Positions 9,123 through 17,887 of a stretch of 37,323 bases of DNA are shown in pieces. The number at the start of each line of letters is the position of its first letter. Within the stretch, counting starts at the first letter, position 1. Both the position numbers and the translations under genes were made by a program. The DNA lies in contig CANQCR010000003.1 of the NCBI GenBank assembly GCA_947589735.1, positions 1 to 37,323 of the forward strand, written 5' to 3'. The stretch comes from an uncultured Bacilli bacterium (lineage in GTDB: Bacteria; Bacillota_I; Bacilli_A; RF39; UBA660). A model generated the notes under the pieces. The model was given only the letters and a program-made list of their open reading frames with translations, searched no databases and was not told the DNA's origin.

Positions 9123-10053
9123 ATAATTTTTTACGAAAATCTTTTAGTGTTTGTAAAAACTCTTCATTTTTAGTTAAATCTTCTAAAGCTGAAGTTTGTT
9201 CCAAACTTTTATCTAAATCTTCCGCCATTTTGGAATAGATGTCATCTAAAGATGTTTCTTCATCAAAAGACTTTTCATCTTCATATGAAGGTGGCTCTTC
9301 TTTTACTTTAGATGGCTCATGTGTGTCAATGCGACCATAAATTGGTGAGATAACCTCGGTTTGATGAAATCTTTTTTCTTCGACTTCTTCATTCTTTGCC
9401 AATCTATCATCTACTTCATCTTTTAAAGGTCTTTTATCGTCTTTTTTATCTTCTTTTAAAGATTCTTCAACGCTTTGTTTTTCACGAATAAAATCAGATA
9501 CCGTTGTTAATGGACGAGACTCTAACTCATCTTCATAATATTCATCCTTACGATCTCTTACGGCCGCTACTAGTTCTTGATAGCTAATAATTGACTGGGC
9601 TTCTTGTTCCCTTTCAAACTGCTCAACAATATCTTCAGGTGATAGTTTAGAAGTCTGCTCCAGTTCTTTAACTAACTTTTCAATCTCAGTACTTGGATTA
9701 TCTTCTAATATTTCTTCCGCTTCCTTTTCACTTTCGGCGTCGTATCGTTCTTCAATCTCTTCTTCAGTAACCGTTTCTAATTCTTCTAAGGAAGGTAGTT
9801 CATCTTCTTCTTCGACATCATCATAAATATCCTCATAATCATCAGGAGTTTCAATAATATCCTCTTTTTTGATGTGTTTTACTTTCTTGATGTCTTCATC
9901 TTCTAATTCTTCTTCATAGATATTAATTTTTTTGCCATCACGCATTGAACGAATAATTAAGATAATAAGCGTTATCAAAACAGCGCATAAAAAGATAATA
10001 ATTCCAGCAAAAAGAGCGTTATTATCAATTATCTTATTAATTATATCCCGCAT
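9121..10053 (-). CDS. Acidic single-pass membrane protein, unknown function
   Basis: This protein of about 310 residues has one N-terminal membrane helix (LFAGIIIFLCAVLITLIILIIR type) followed by a basic stop-transfer stretch and a long, strongly Glu/Asp-rich cytoplasmic region, likely disordered or coiled. The topology resembles small-genome Bacilli anchors such as EzrA- or FtsY-like acidic regions, but there is no recognisable domain. I chose the ATG at 10053 because GGAGTGA lies 7 bases upstream and overlaps the rsmE stop; the earlier ATG at 10074 has no ribosome site. It is the last gene of the cvpA-rsmE operon. Confidence 0.75.
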   Translation of the reverse strand: MRDIINKIIDNNALFAGIIIFLCAVLITLIILIIRSMRDGKKINIYEEELEDEDIKKVKHIKKEDIIETPDDYEDIYDDVEEEDELPSLEELETVTEEEIEERYDAESEKEAEEILEDNPSTEIEKLVKELEQTSKLSPEDIVEQFEREQEAQSIISYQELVAAVRDRKDEYYEDELESRPLTTVSDFIREKQSVEESLKEDKKDDKRPLKDEVDDRLAKNEEVEEKRFHQTEVISPIYGRIDTHEPSKVKEEPPSYEDEKSFDEETSLDDIYSKMAEDLDKSLEQTSALEDLTKNEEFLQTLKDFRKKL

Positions 10054-10057
10054 ATCA

Positions 10058-10768
10058 TCACTCCATAAACTCATACTTAATCACACTAGTTAAGAAAAGT
10101 GGGACCGTCTCAACCCGCATAATTTGTTGTCCTAAAGAAACTTTTGTAAAACCCATTTCTTCTAGATTAGCTTCCTCATTAGGCGTTATACCACCTTCTG
10201 GCCCTACTACTAGTATAATTTTATCATAGCTATAAGCATTTTTCAAAGCGGACTTAATAGATTTTTTTTTCTCATTCGTACTACAAATCAGTTTTAACCC
10301 AGTTAGTTCTTTCGTAAATGACATATCTTTTTCTAAGCATATAAAAGGAATATCAACTCTTAGGGATTGTTCACTAGCTTCTTTACATATCTTTTGCCAA
10401 CGTTCTAATTTGACTTTTGCTTTACGCTCATCAATACTGACAACTGACCGACTAAAGGGTACAACATAAAAGCCACTAACACCCATTTCTGTTCCCTTCT
10501 GTAAAATCAAATCCATTTTCGGCTCTTTTAAAGTCGGAATTATTAAAGCAATGTTAGGCCCAGGTGCCCGTTCAGTTACTAATTCTTTAACTATTTTAAT
10601 CTTTATATTATCTAGATCAACAATTTCCGCTTGATATAACTTTCCTTCATAAACAGCTTCAATGAAATCACCCTTTTGCATTCGCATAACATGGCGAATA
10701 TGATGTTCATCAGCTGGTTCTAAAGCGATTACATCATCTTTTTTCTCTTTTGCAAAATATCGTTGCAT
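10058..10768 (-). CDS. rsmE: 16S rRNA m3U1498 methyltransferase
   Basis: This 236-residue SPOUT-family RNA methyltransferase methylates N3 of U1498 in 16S rRNA. Diagnostic blocks are HHIRHVMRMQKGD in the N-terminal PUA-like domain, then KEPKMDLILQKGTEMGV, the VVGPEGGITPNE loop and the SLGQQIMRVETVPL knot that binds SAM. Length and order are standard. It starts 9 bases after cvpA and is followed immediately by the acidic membrane protein. Confidence 0.97.
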   Translation of the reverse strand: MQRYFAKEKKDDVIALEPADEHHIRHVMRMQKGDFIEAVYEGKLYQAEIVDLDNIKIKIVKELVTERAPGPNIALIIPTLKEPKMDLILQKGTEMGVSGFYVVPFSRSVVSIDERKAKVKLERWQKICKEASEQSLRVDIPFICLEKDMSFTKELTGLKLICSTNEKKKSIKSALKNAYSYDKIILVVGPEGGITPNEEANLEEMGFTKVSLGQQIMRVETVPLFLTSVIKYEFME

Positions 10769-10777
10769 ACCCTTTTC

Positions 10778-11467
10778 CTATTCAACAACTTTTTTAGGAA
10801 TTTTACCTTGTGTGACTAAACGATCAACATTTTCTTGTTTGATAACTTCTTTTTCAACTAAAAGTTTTAAGATTTGACGGTCTAATTCGGTTTTATCAGT
10901 GTCTTTCTCATATTGATTTTTTAGAGAATCAATTTCTTCAAAGGCATCTAATGTATCCCTACAAATATTAGATAAAATAGGTGTGCTCATCAACATCCGA
11001 TGACCCAAACTAGAGTTTTGAATAAAAGTAAAACCAAAAGTTGGAATACTTAGAAAGTAAATAGCAATAAAAGCAATCACATAGTTTTGGATAATACCGA
11101 ATAATCCACCTAATATTTTTGATGGAATACCTAAAATAATCGTTGCGTTTAAAGCTTTCTCAAATAAAGACGTCGCTTTAACAATGATACGGAAGATTGC
11201 CATAAATAAGCTAAACATAATAACAAACGCTAAAAACTCGTACAAAAGAATATTAATACTGCTAACGCCTGATACTTTCCCACCAAAATCAAAGAATGGT
11301 AGATAAGTATAGAAAATGGTTGAAAGGAAGTTTTTAGTAACATAGGCTAATGCTACTACAATTAAGAAGCCTACCGTTGAAACAACTTGTTTCATAAAGC
11401 CACTTTTAAAGCCTATTAAAAAGCCAAACAATAAAAATACAACAATAAATATGTCTACAATAATCAT
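10778..11467 (-). CDS. CvpA family membrane protein
   Basis: This protein of about 229 residues has four predicted membrane helices. It begins MIIVDIFIVVFLLFGFLIGF, typical of CvpA/colicin V production proteins (YshB type in Bacillus), and continues with a charged cytoplasmic tail. The family is widespread in Bacillota but its molecular role is unclear. The ATG at 11467 is preferred over the in-frame GTG at 11476, since GAGGTGAG sits correctly before the ATG. It is the first gene of the operon with rsmE, divergent from rnhC. Confidence 0.88.
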   Translation of the reverse strand: MIIVDIFIVVFLLFGFLIGFKSGFMKQVVSTVGFLIVVALAYVTKNFLSTIFYTYLPFFDFGGKVSGVSSINILLYEFLAFVIMFSLFMAIFRIIVKATSLFEKALNATIILGIPSKILGGLFGIIQNYVIAFIAIYFLSIPTFGFTFIQNSSLGHRMLMSTPILSNICRDTLDAFEEIDSLKNQYEKDTDKTELDRQILKLLVEKEVIKQENVDRLVTQGKIPKKVVE

Positions 11468-11541
11468 TTTTCTCACCTCATTATAATAATTATAACATAT
11501 ATTAAAAGAAATATGTTAAAATATATTTAGTGGGTGATAAT

Positions 11542-12486
11542 GTGACAATTACAGTAAAAGTTAGTGATAATACAATGCAAGAAATGGAAGAGTTTTTTGA
11601 AGACTTCAAACGTCCTAAAACTCCGGCATATGCCCGTTTTCAAGCCGATGATGCCGATTGTGTTGTAACCCTTTATGATTCCGGTAAAGCGGTCTTTCAA
11701 GGAATGAGTGCGGATATTTCTGCCCAAATGTGGATTGAAAGAGAAAGACATTTAAATCCAACTAAAAAAGTCGATGTTAAAAACAGTGAACAAAAAGAAA
11801 AGAAAGAAAAAGTAGATGTAAAGATTGATCCTAAAGTTTATTATGCTAATACAATCGGTTCGGATGAGGTTGGTACCGGTGATTATTTTGGACCTATTGT
11901 TGTAACAAGTGCCTATGTAAATAAAGAAAATATCAAATGGTTAGAAGAATTAGGTGTTAAAGACTCTAAGAAATTAACCGACGATAAAATCTTAGAAATC
12001 GTTCCCGAAATTATCAAAAAAATACCTTATAAAAGCATTATATTAACTAATAAAGAATACAATGAACGCTATAATGCTGATACAAATATGAATAAATTAA
12101 AAGCCATTCTTCACAATAACGTCTTAATTAAATTAACGAGTGAGATTAAAGACTATGATTATGTTGTTGTTGATGAGTTTGCCAAAAAGTTTGTCTATTT
12201 TAACTATTTAAAAGAATCACCTAACGTTTTTAGAAATATTACTTTTATGACCAAAGGTGAAGATAAGTGCTTAGCTGTTGCTTGTGCTTCAATGATTAGT
12301 CGTTTTATTTTTATTAAAGAGTTTGATAAGTTAGGAGAAAAAGTAGATACCTTTCTTCCTAAGGGGGCAAGTGATATTGTTACTAATGTAGGTAAAGAGC
12401 TGGTTAACAAGTATGGTGAGGGTATCTTAAAAGAAATAGCTAAACTTAATTTTAAAAATACTGATAAAATACTAGAAAAGGAATAA
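11542..12486 (+). CDS. rnhC: Ribonuclease HIII
   Basis: This 314-residue enzyme cleaves RNA in RNA/DNA hybrids. The N-terminal TBP-like substrate-binding domain (about residues 1-85) is followed by the RNase H fold with the active-site block TIGSDEVGTGDYFGP, VKDSKKL, DEF and CASMISR. The DE pair in GSDEVG is characteristic of RNase HII/HIII, and the N-terminal domain marks it as HIII. I chose the GTG at 11542 because GTGGGTGAT precedes it. It is transcribed alone and ends at a shared bidirectional terminator. Confidence 0.95.
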   Translation: MTITVKVSDNTMQEMEEFFEDFKRPKTPAYARFQADDADCVVTLYDSGKAVFQGMSADISAQMWIERERHLNPTKKVDVKNSEQKEKKEKVDVKIDPKVYYANTIGSDEVGTGDYFGPIVVTSAYVNKENIKWLEELGVKDSKKLTDDKILEIVPEIIKKIPYKSIILTNKEYNERYNADTNMNKLKAILHNNVLIKLTSEIKDYDYVVVDEFAKKFVYFNYLKESPNVFRNITFMTKGEDKCLAVACASMISRFIFIKEFDKLGEKVDTFLPKGASDIVTNVGKELVNKYGEGILKEIAKLNFKNTDKILEKE

Positions 12487-12505
12487 TCAATTGATTATTC
12501 CTTTT
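12476..12505. terminator. Bidirectional terminator, rnhC / 244-aa gene
   Basis: This is a perfect 30-base palindrome (arms 12476-12490 and 12491-12505) with A and T runs at its ends. It covers the stop codons of both convergent genes. Confidence 0.88.
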
Positions 12506-13239
12506 TATCTTTCTAAATAGGTTTTACTTTCTTCTTCAGCTACCCTTTTTAAAGATTCATTAATCTCATCATCACTATAAAACCACGTTGCATAATGCTG
12601 GTGGGATGTCGTATTCATAGCGGTTGTAATAATCCAATCTTTAAAATCTGTTAAACCATATAATAGTAATAAGATACTCGCACAAAAGACACCATAAGTA
12701 AGCATAATGATAGAATAAATTGAATAACATATTCTTGGTAATTTTAATTCTAAACTTATGTTAATATTTTTAAAGAAGAAAACTAATCCCAAAACCATAA
12801 CAATAAGACTTACAGCTAATCCTACTTTTAAAGTAGCTAGTGTATCTTTATTTATTAGTTCACTACTATGACTTCCAATAACAATAAATAAAATTAATAT
12901 TGGTAAGAAAACAAAAGCGATTAAAATTAAAGCGATACCCAAACGTTTTTGTTTTTTTCTAGCTATCAAGCTATTTTCTAACTCATTACTAATATTATCG
13001 TATTGTTCTTGCTTAATAACCTCATTTAATTTATCCATAGCCGTTGTTTTATCAAACTTAATTGTTTTATCATCTTCTAAATCACTTAAAACAAGTGTTT
13101 TATTTTCTAAGTCAGCTAACTTTTTATTCACTTTAACTTTAGGAACATTTTCCTTTACGACTTCTTTAGCAATCCGTGGTTGAAATTCTTTTAAGACATC
13201 GGTCGTTTTTTCCAATTCTTCAAGTTCTTCTTTCATCAC
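12505..13239 (-). CDS. Multi-pass membrane protein, unknown function
   Basis: This protein of about 244 residues is unrecognised. The first 95 residues are charged and cytoplasmic. Three hydrophobic segments follow (around residues 100-122, 138-160 and 172-195). The C-terminal tail contains TSHQHYATWFYSDDEINESLKRV, repeating the polar character of the N-terminus. It lies 47 bases downstream of murC, in the same direction, so the two may be co-transcribed. Confidence 0.7.
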   Translation of the reverse strand: MMKEELEELEKTTDVLKEFQPRIAKEVVKENVPKVKVNKKLADLENKTLVLSDLEDDKTIKFDKTTAMDKLNEVIKQEQYDNISNELENSLIARKKQKRLGIALILIAFVFLPILILFIVIGSHSSELINKDTLATLKVGLAVSLIVMVLGLVFFFKNINISLELKLPRICYSIYSIIMLTYGVFCASILLLLYGLTDFKDWIITTAMNTTSHQHYATWFYSDDEINESLKRVAEEESKTYLER

Positions 13240-13286
13240 ACCACCCTATTATGAATTATACCACAAAATGAAAAAAGATAAATATT

Positions 13287-14624
13287 TTATTTATCTTCTT
13301 CTTTAGGAATATTTAATTTTTCTCTTAGTTTTTGTTCATACTCTTCTTCTAAAAGATATATTTCTTTACTACTCATAAATAGGATAACAGCATTATCATA
13401 TTCTAATAACTTATCAGCCATCCCCTGTTCGATGTAATCACCATTGTCAAGGCCATCAATAATAGTATAAGCATCAACTCCTGGATAATCTTCAGGACTT
13501 TCACGGTCATAATTAATATCCATAACATAAGCTTTATCAGCTAAGTTTAAAGAGCGAACGAACTCATCCTTAAAATCTTGAACCCTTGAAAAAGTATGGG
13601 GTTTAAATACTGCAATAACTTGTTTATCAGGATATTTTTGTCTAGCTGATTTAATTGTTACCGCTACTTCCGTTGGATGGTGAGCATAATCATCAATAAG
13701 AACATTATCGCCGATAAATGTTTCTTTAAAACGTCTTTCAGCACCTTCAAATGTTTTTAATAATCTTGAAACATCTTTAGCTTCATAGCGTTCGTAGTAG
13801 CAAACACCAATGGCTGCTAAAGCATTTAGGAGCATATGTTTACCAAATAATGGTAAATCAAAATGACCATAATATTCATCTTCAATAAAGACATCAAAGC
13901 TTGTTCCATCGTTACGATACTCAATGTTTCGTGCTTGAATATCATTATCTTCAGAAATACCATAATAGTAAACAGGTTTAGAAAGTTCTAATGAATGGGT
14001 ATAAGGATTATCACCACAGATAATATCCATTTTAGATGCTTTATTAGCAAACTCTTGATAAGCACTAATAACATCATCAATATCTTTAAAATAGTCCATA
14101 TGATCTAATTCAATATTGGTTATAATAACATATTCAGGTTCATATTCTAAGAAATGTCTTCGATATTCACATGACTCCAAAATAAACTTTTTATTTTCTA
14201 AATTAGCATGACCTCGTCCATCACCAATTAAATAGTTACAACCATCAATATTATTGATAATATGACTTAACATCGCTGTTGTTGTTGTCTTACCATGACA
14301 ACCAGCAATAGAAACAGTTTCCCATTTTTTTGTTAATCTTCCTAACATTTCATGATATTCATAAATCCGAAGATCTAGCTCACGAGCCTTAACTAACTCA
14401 TGATGATCACTTCTAATGGCTGATGAAAAGACAACAATTGTATCTTTATCTAAAGCATCATTTTCTTCCGTATAAATCTTAATATTACGTTCAAGTAATT
14501 TATCTTCTGTAAAACGATGTTCACTCGCATCATCATAACCAATTACTTCATAGCCTAAATCATCTAAGATCATAGCTAGAGCACTCATACCAGCACCTTT
14601 TATACCTATCAAGTAATATTTCAT
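13287..14624 (-). CDS. murC: UDP-N-acetylmuramate--L-alanine ligase
   Basis: This 445-residue Mur ligase adds L-Ala to UDP-MurNAc in cytoplasmic peptidoglycan precursor synthesis. It begins with the nucleotide-binding loop GIKGAGMSALA and has the ATP loop GCHGKTTTT near residue 108, TNIELDHMDYF in the central domain and DDYAHHPTEV in the C-terminal domain. AGGAGAGG precedes the ATG. It is encoded apart from the mraY/ftsW cluster 13 kb away, as is common in Bacilli. Confidence 0.97.
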   Translation of the reverse strand: MKYYLIGIKGAGMSALAMILDDLGYEVIGYDDASEHRFTEDKLLERNIKIYTEENDALDKDTIVVFSSAIRSDHHELVKARELDLRIYEYHEMLGRLTKKWETVSIAGCHGKTTTTAMLSHIINNIDGCNYLIGDGRGHANLENKKFILESCEYRRHFLEYEPEYVIITNIELDHMDYFKDIDDVISAYQEFANKASKMDIICGDNPYTHSLELSKPVYYYGISEDNDIQARNIEYRNDGTSFDVFIEDEYYGHFDLPLFGKHMLLNALAAIGVCYYERYEAKDVSRLLKTFEGAERRFKETFIGDNVLIDDYAHHPTEVAVTIKSARQKYPDKQVIAVFKPHTFSRVQDFKDEFVRSLNLADKAYVMDINYDRESPEDYPGVDAYTIIDGLDNGDYIEQGMADKLLEYDNAVILFMSSKEIYLLEEEYEQKLREKLNIPKEEDK

Positions 14625-14697
14625 AATATCCTCTCCTAAAGTCCTTTTTATACTACCAATATAATTATACCAAAAGTTAAAAAAAAAATATACATAA

Positions 14698-15591
14698 TTA
14701 TATTTTCTTTTTTATTTTTGGTGTCTTTACGGGAACGACAATCTCACTAGCGACATTGAATCCTTTTAGTAATGGCAAATGTCTAACAACTAACTCATCA
14801 GTATAGCCATCACTATCTTGAATAAATGTAATATCTAAAAAACCCGTACTGATAACATCATCATGAAAGCGACTATTAAGTAAAGCTGGAACCCCAATAA
14901 TATTATCATGAATATCGAATAGATGACTATGCCCTTTTAAAATAATTCTAGCATCACGAATGATTTCTGGTTGTTTAACAAAAACAAGATCGTGTTGAAG
15001 CCAAATAAGGTCTTTACCTAATTGAACTTTACCCACACCATATCCTAAATCAATAAAGTCAGGTCGAACGGCTAGACGCTTTCTTATATCAAAATGTTGA
15101 CTTTCCATAATTGATAAATCATGATTGCCATATAACATCATAAAGACCATATTTGAGTTATAAGGCCATTTTTTAAAAAGACGATTTATTTGTTCTTCAA
15201 GATTTTCACATATTAAAGGGCGCCGATAAACTAATCCTTCAAAGATATCACCTAAAACAAAAACGAGATGAATATCATTTTTAAGGGCATAATTAATAAC
15301 GTCATCAATAACATGCATCCCATCGTTTAAAACACCAACATGTAAATCCGCAATTGCTAAAGCTCTAGTTGTTTGACTAGTTGGCATAATTGTAAAAGGT
15401 TTTTGATCTAAGTTTTTAGTAAAATAATAATGAATAACGCCCTCACCATTAATAAAGCGATGAATTACATAACCATCATTTTCAAGCATTCTTAAAATAA
15501 CCCCAACTTTTTTCTCACTTTGGTTAGTTAAAGTTGATAGTTTTTGTAATGTTGTTCCATGATTTATTTCATTTAAAATTAATTCTTTCAT
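14698..15591 (-). CDS. wHTH-metallophosphoesterase fusion
   Basis: This 297-residue protein has an N-terminal winged-helix-like region (about residues 1-55, TTLQKLSTLTNQSEKKVGVILRML pattern) fused to a calcineurin-type metallophosphoesterase. The metal ligands are visible in order: ADLHVG, GDIFEG, GNHD, a lone HD and GHSH. The arrangement resembles archaeal DNA polymerase II small subunits and Mre11-type enzymes, so a nucleic-acid phosphodiesterase is a reasonable guess. The substrate is unknown. It follows the WXG100-like operon after a terminator. Confidence 0.82.
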   Translation of the reverse strand: MKELILNEINHGTTLQKLSTLTNQSEKKVGVILRMLENDGYVIHRFINGEGVIHYYFTKNLDQKPFTIMPTSQTTRALAIADLHVGVLNDGMHVIDDVINYALKNDIHLVFVLGDIFEGLVYRRPLICENLEEQINRLFKKWPYNSNMVFMMLYGNHDLSIMESQHFDIRKRLAVRPDFIDLGYGVGKVQLGKDLIWLQHDLVFVKQPEIIRDARIILKGHSHLFDIHDNIIGVPALLNSRFHDDVISTGFLDITFIQDSDGYTDELVVRHLPLLKGFNVASEIVVPVKTPKIKKKI

Positions 15592-15605
15592 AAGTTACTC
15601 CTAAA

Positions 15606-15633
15606 GAAAAAGGACTACGTATGGCAATAGTCC
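15606..15633 (-). terminator. Terminator of the WXG100-like operon
   Basis: On the minus strand GGACTA (15633-15628) and TAGTCC (15617-15612) pair around a 10-base loop, followed by TTTTTC. Confidence 0.75.
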
Positions 15634-15641
15634 TCCCCCAA

Positions 15642-15666
15642 ATATACTCACCGCTTGGTGATATAT
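15642..15666 (-). other. Second hairpin just upstream of the terminator
   Basis: TCACC and GGTGA pair around an AAGC loop (minus strand). The stem extends through complementary AT flanks with one bulged G, giving about 10 bp. It lies between the last WXG-like gene and the terminator, with GGGGGA between the two hairpins. It may stabilise the mRNA 3' end or form part of a leader for the phosphoesterase gene. Confidence 0.5.
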
Positions 15667-15669
15667 ATC

Positions 15670-16038
15670 TTACTCATTATTCGTTTCTTTGTCAAGACTT
15701 AATGGAATAAAAATTCTTGAATCGCTATAATCCGGTGCTGTTAGATTTAAGTTGGCTAAAATATCATTTTGAATTTTTTCATCTAAATATTTATAACCAT
15801 CAGTTACATCCGTAATGAATAAAATAGCGCGTTCTAATTCTTCATAAACTTGATTAAAATTATCCTTTAACTTTTCATACTGGTTAAGAACATATGTGGA
15901 TCCTTCGCCCGCCCATACTTCATCAGAAGATAGTATTATCATTTCATTAGAGACATTATCTAAAATATCTTTTAATTCTTCAGTTAGAGAATACATTTTA
16001 ATAACGTTTTCTTCAATGGCTTGATAAGATAGTTTCAT
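15670..16038 (-). CDS. WXG100-like helical protein, second of pair
   Basis: This 122-residue all-helical protein has a WAGEGS turn near residue 42 between two helices, the layout of WXG100/ESAT-6-type proteins, plus an extra C-terminal tail of about 30 residues. A YKYLD segment fits the YxxxD/E pattern used as an export signal by type VII substrates. It has no signal peptide. Its ATG overlaps the stop of the preceding WXG100-like gene (ATGA), indicating coupled translation. Family membership is inferred from pattern and length. Confidence 0.65.
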   Translation of the reverse strand: MKLSYQAIEENVIKMYSLTEELKDILDNVSNEMIILSSDEVWAGEGSTYVLNQYEKLKDNFNQVYEELERAILFITDVTDGYKYLDEKIQNDILANLNLTAPDYSDSRIFIPLSLDKETNNE

Positions 16039-16337
16039 TCGGTATGACCTCCATTATAATGTTCTAAAACGCCACCTTCTAAAAGAGCATAAATATTAGC
16101 AGCATCTTTAATATAAAGACCATATGCATGAATAATTTTAGCAAACTCATCAAGATGCGATACATAGTTTTCCTTTAAAAGCGTAATGTACCTTGTCGCA
16201 TCAGCACCTTGCCAATCATTAATAATTTCATCTAGTTGATTTTCTAATTCTTTCGTTCTATCAGCAAACTCTGATGCGTCATTCATAATGTGATCACCAA
16301 TAATTTTCATTCTCGAACTATCAGCTTTAATTTTCAC
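16035..16337 (-). CDS. WXG100-like protein, first of pair
   Basis: This protein of about 100 residues has a helix, a WQG turn (NDWQGADATRYI) near the middle and a second long helix, matching WXG100 proteins in size and layout. These usually form hairpin dimers exported by type VII secretion. The frame extends upstream to a TTG at 16349, but GTG at 16337 or 16346 is more likely given the GGTGAG just ahead. It overlaps the 3' end of the NlpC/P60-like gene and the start of the second WXG-like gene, so the three are one operon. Confidence 0.72.
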   Translation of the reverse strand: MKIKADSSRMKIIGDHIMNDASEFADRTKELENQLDEIINDWQGADATRYITLLKENYVSHLDEFAKIIHAYGLYIKDAANIYALLEGGVLEHYNGGHTE

Positions 16338-17832
16338 TAGTCTCACCAACCTTAAAATTATCCTTATTAGAATAATAGTCTTCCATCAAAACAATACCAT
16401 CATAGTGATTATGATGAATAAAATCTTCCAAATTTTCTTTTGTTACAACTAGTCCTTCTTTTAAATTACGCTCTTCAGCAACAGTAATTGTTTCTTTATC
16501 TTTATCGATATTAGTAATAATCGCCATATGATTTTTACCGGCATAAAGAAGATCACCGGCTTTAACAAAAGCACTTAATAAGTTTTTCTTTGTAAACTTT
16601 AAAACATCTCCTAAAGGTTTTAATGATGAAACATTATCCAAAGAAGCATTATACCCCCCATTATTTAAGGACCATTCAACAAAACCGGTCGCATCCAAAC
16701 CATATGGGTGAAAAGAGCCATTAGGTTGTTCTTTACTTCCCTTAGCCTCAATTTTTTGCGCACTACCCCAGTCGCTATTAACACCTAATGCTTTACTTTT
16801 CCCACCATAAAAATATGGCACATTACCTAATTCCGCTAAATAAGTAGCGGCCGCTACCACAGCTTCACGATGTCCTACCCCACCGCTTTTATCGATAGTC
16901 ATCCGCAGTTTTTGGTTTTTATTTTCTTTTGTTGAAGAATCCAGACTAATATTTTTTTCACGTTGTAAATTATGATTAGCTACATTCATAATTCTTGTAT
17001 AAGAAGTATTGTATTCTTCTAAATCAGGTAATTTATTTAAAATTGCCAAAATAGAGCTATTTCGAATGACACTAGGTTTAATATGCATTGCTAAAGCTCT
17101 TTCAATCGCACTGCTATCATTAATATATAATTCTAAACAACTATCCATTCTTCTAAAACATGATAAGACTTTATCGTAAGCACGATCCGTCTGATAAGCA
17201 TAACCTTCAAAAAACTCGGTTAAATCACTATTGACATAAACGTCTCTAGCATCTCTTTTAAACTTATCGGACATATATTTAACAAAGTTACAGGCTGATT
17301 CTAAAGTTGCGGTATCAATTTCTAAGGATGTATAGTAATTAATTGTATAAGGTATTCTCGTATTACCTTCTGGAACCCGGTAAGTTGTAAAAGCACTTTT
17401 CATATTTTCAATAATAATATGGCTAGAGGCAATATCCTGCTTTAATTGGTTGATTTGAATGGTTTCCTCTTCGATTTTTTCTTTAATAGTAACATCTAAG
17501 TTTAAAGTACCACTAGCTTCAAGATTAGCCTCCAACGCTATATCATCAGCCAGTTCTTTTTCTAAAGTTTCAAGATGTAAATCTTTTTCTAAGACATCTT
17601 GTTCCCGTTCGAGAATTTTAACTTGATAGATTAGAATGCGTTTTAAAAAATCAATTAACTCATCGATATTCCCTATTTCTTGTAAAATGATATTCCTTAA
17701 AATAGAGCTACAAGTATAGCAGTTTAAGACACTATCTTTTAAGTCTGATAAGTCATAATCGTCTAAAGCAATATAACAATTATTAGCTTTAATTCGTAAA
17801 TTTTCAACAACTTCCCGATTTTTGATATACAT
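16327..17832 (-). CDS. NlpC/P60-like protein lacking the catalytic Cys
   Basis: This 501-residue protein has an N-terminal helical region with a coiled coil (about residues 1-290) and a C-terminal NlpC/P60-type domain (about 325-490). The domain shows PYFYGGK, then HPYGLDATGFVEWSL where active enzymes have DCSGFV, so the nucleophilic cysteine is alanine (A381, GCG codon). The usual histidine is present (H435 in NHMAI). It is probably a non-catalytic binding module or pseudoenzyme. There is no signal peptide, although peptidoglycan is outside the cell, which fits export with the adjacent WXG100-like pair. The ATG at 17832 has AGGAG 8 bases upstream. Confidence 0.82.
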   Translation of the reverse strand: MYIKNREVVENLRIKANNCYIALDDYDLSDLKDSVLNCYTCSSILRNIILQEIGNIDELIDFLKRILIYQVKILEREQDVLEKDLHLETLEKELADDIALEANLEASGTLNLDVTIKEKIEEETIQINQLKQDIASSHIIIENMKSAFTTYRVPEGNTRIPYTINYYTSLEIDTATLESACNFVKYMSDKFKRDARDVYVNSDLTEFFEGYAYQTDRAYDKVLSCFRRMDSCLELYINDSSAIERALAMHIKPSVIRNSSILAILNKLPDLEEYNTSYTRIMNVANHNLQREKNISLDSSTKENKNQKLRMTIDKSGGVGHREAVVAAATYLAELGNVPYFYGGKSKALGVNSDWGSAQKIEAKGSKEQPNGSFHPYGLDATGFVEWSLNNGGYNASLDNVSSLKPLGDVLKFTKKNLLSAFVKAGDLLYAGKNHMAIITNIDKDKETITVAEERNLKEGLVVTKENLEDFIHHNHYDGIVLMEDYYSNKDNFKVGETSEN

Positions 17833-17887
17833 TCTAGCCACTCCTCTATTATCAATTATAAATAAAAAAAGAGAAAATAGCAATCTA

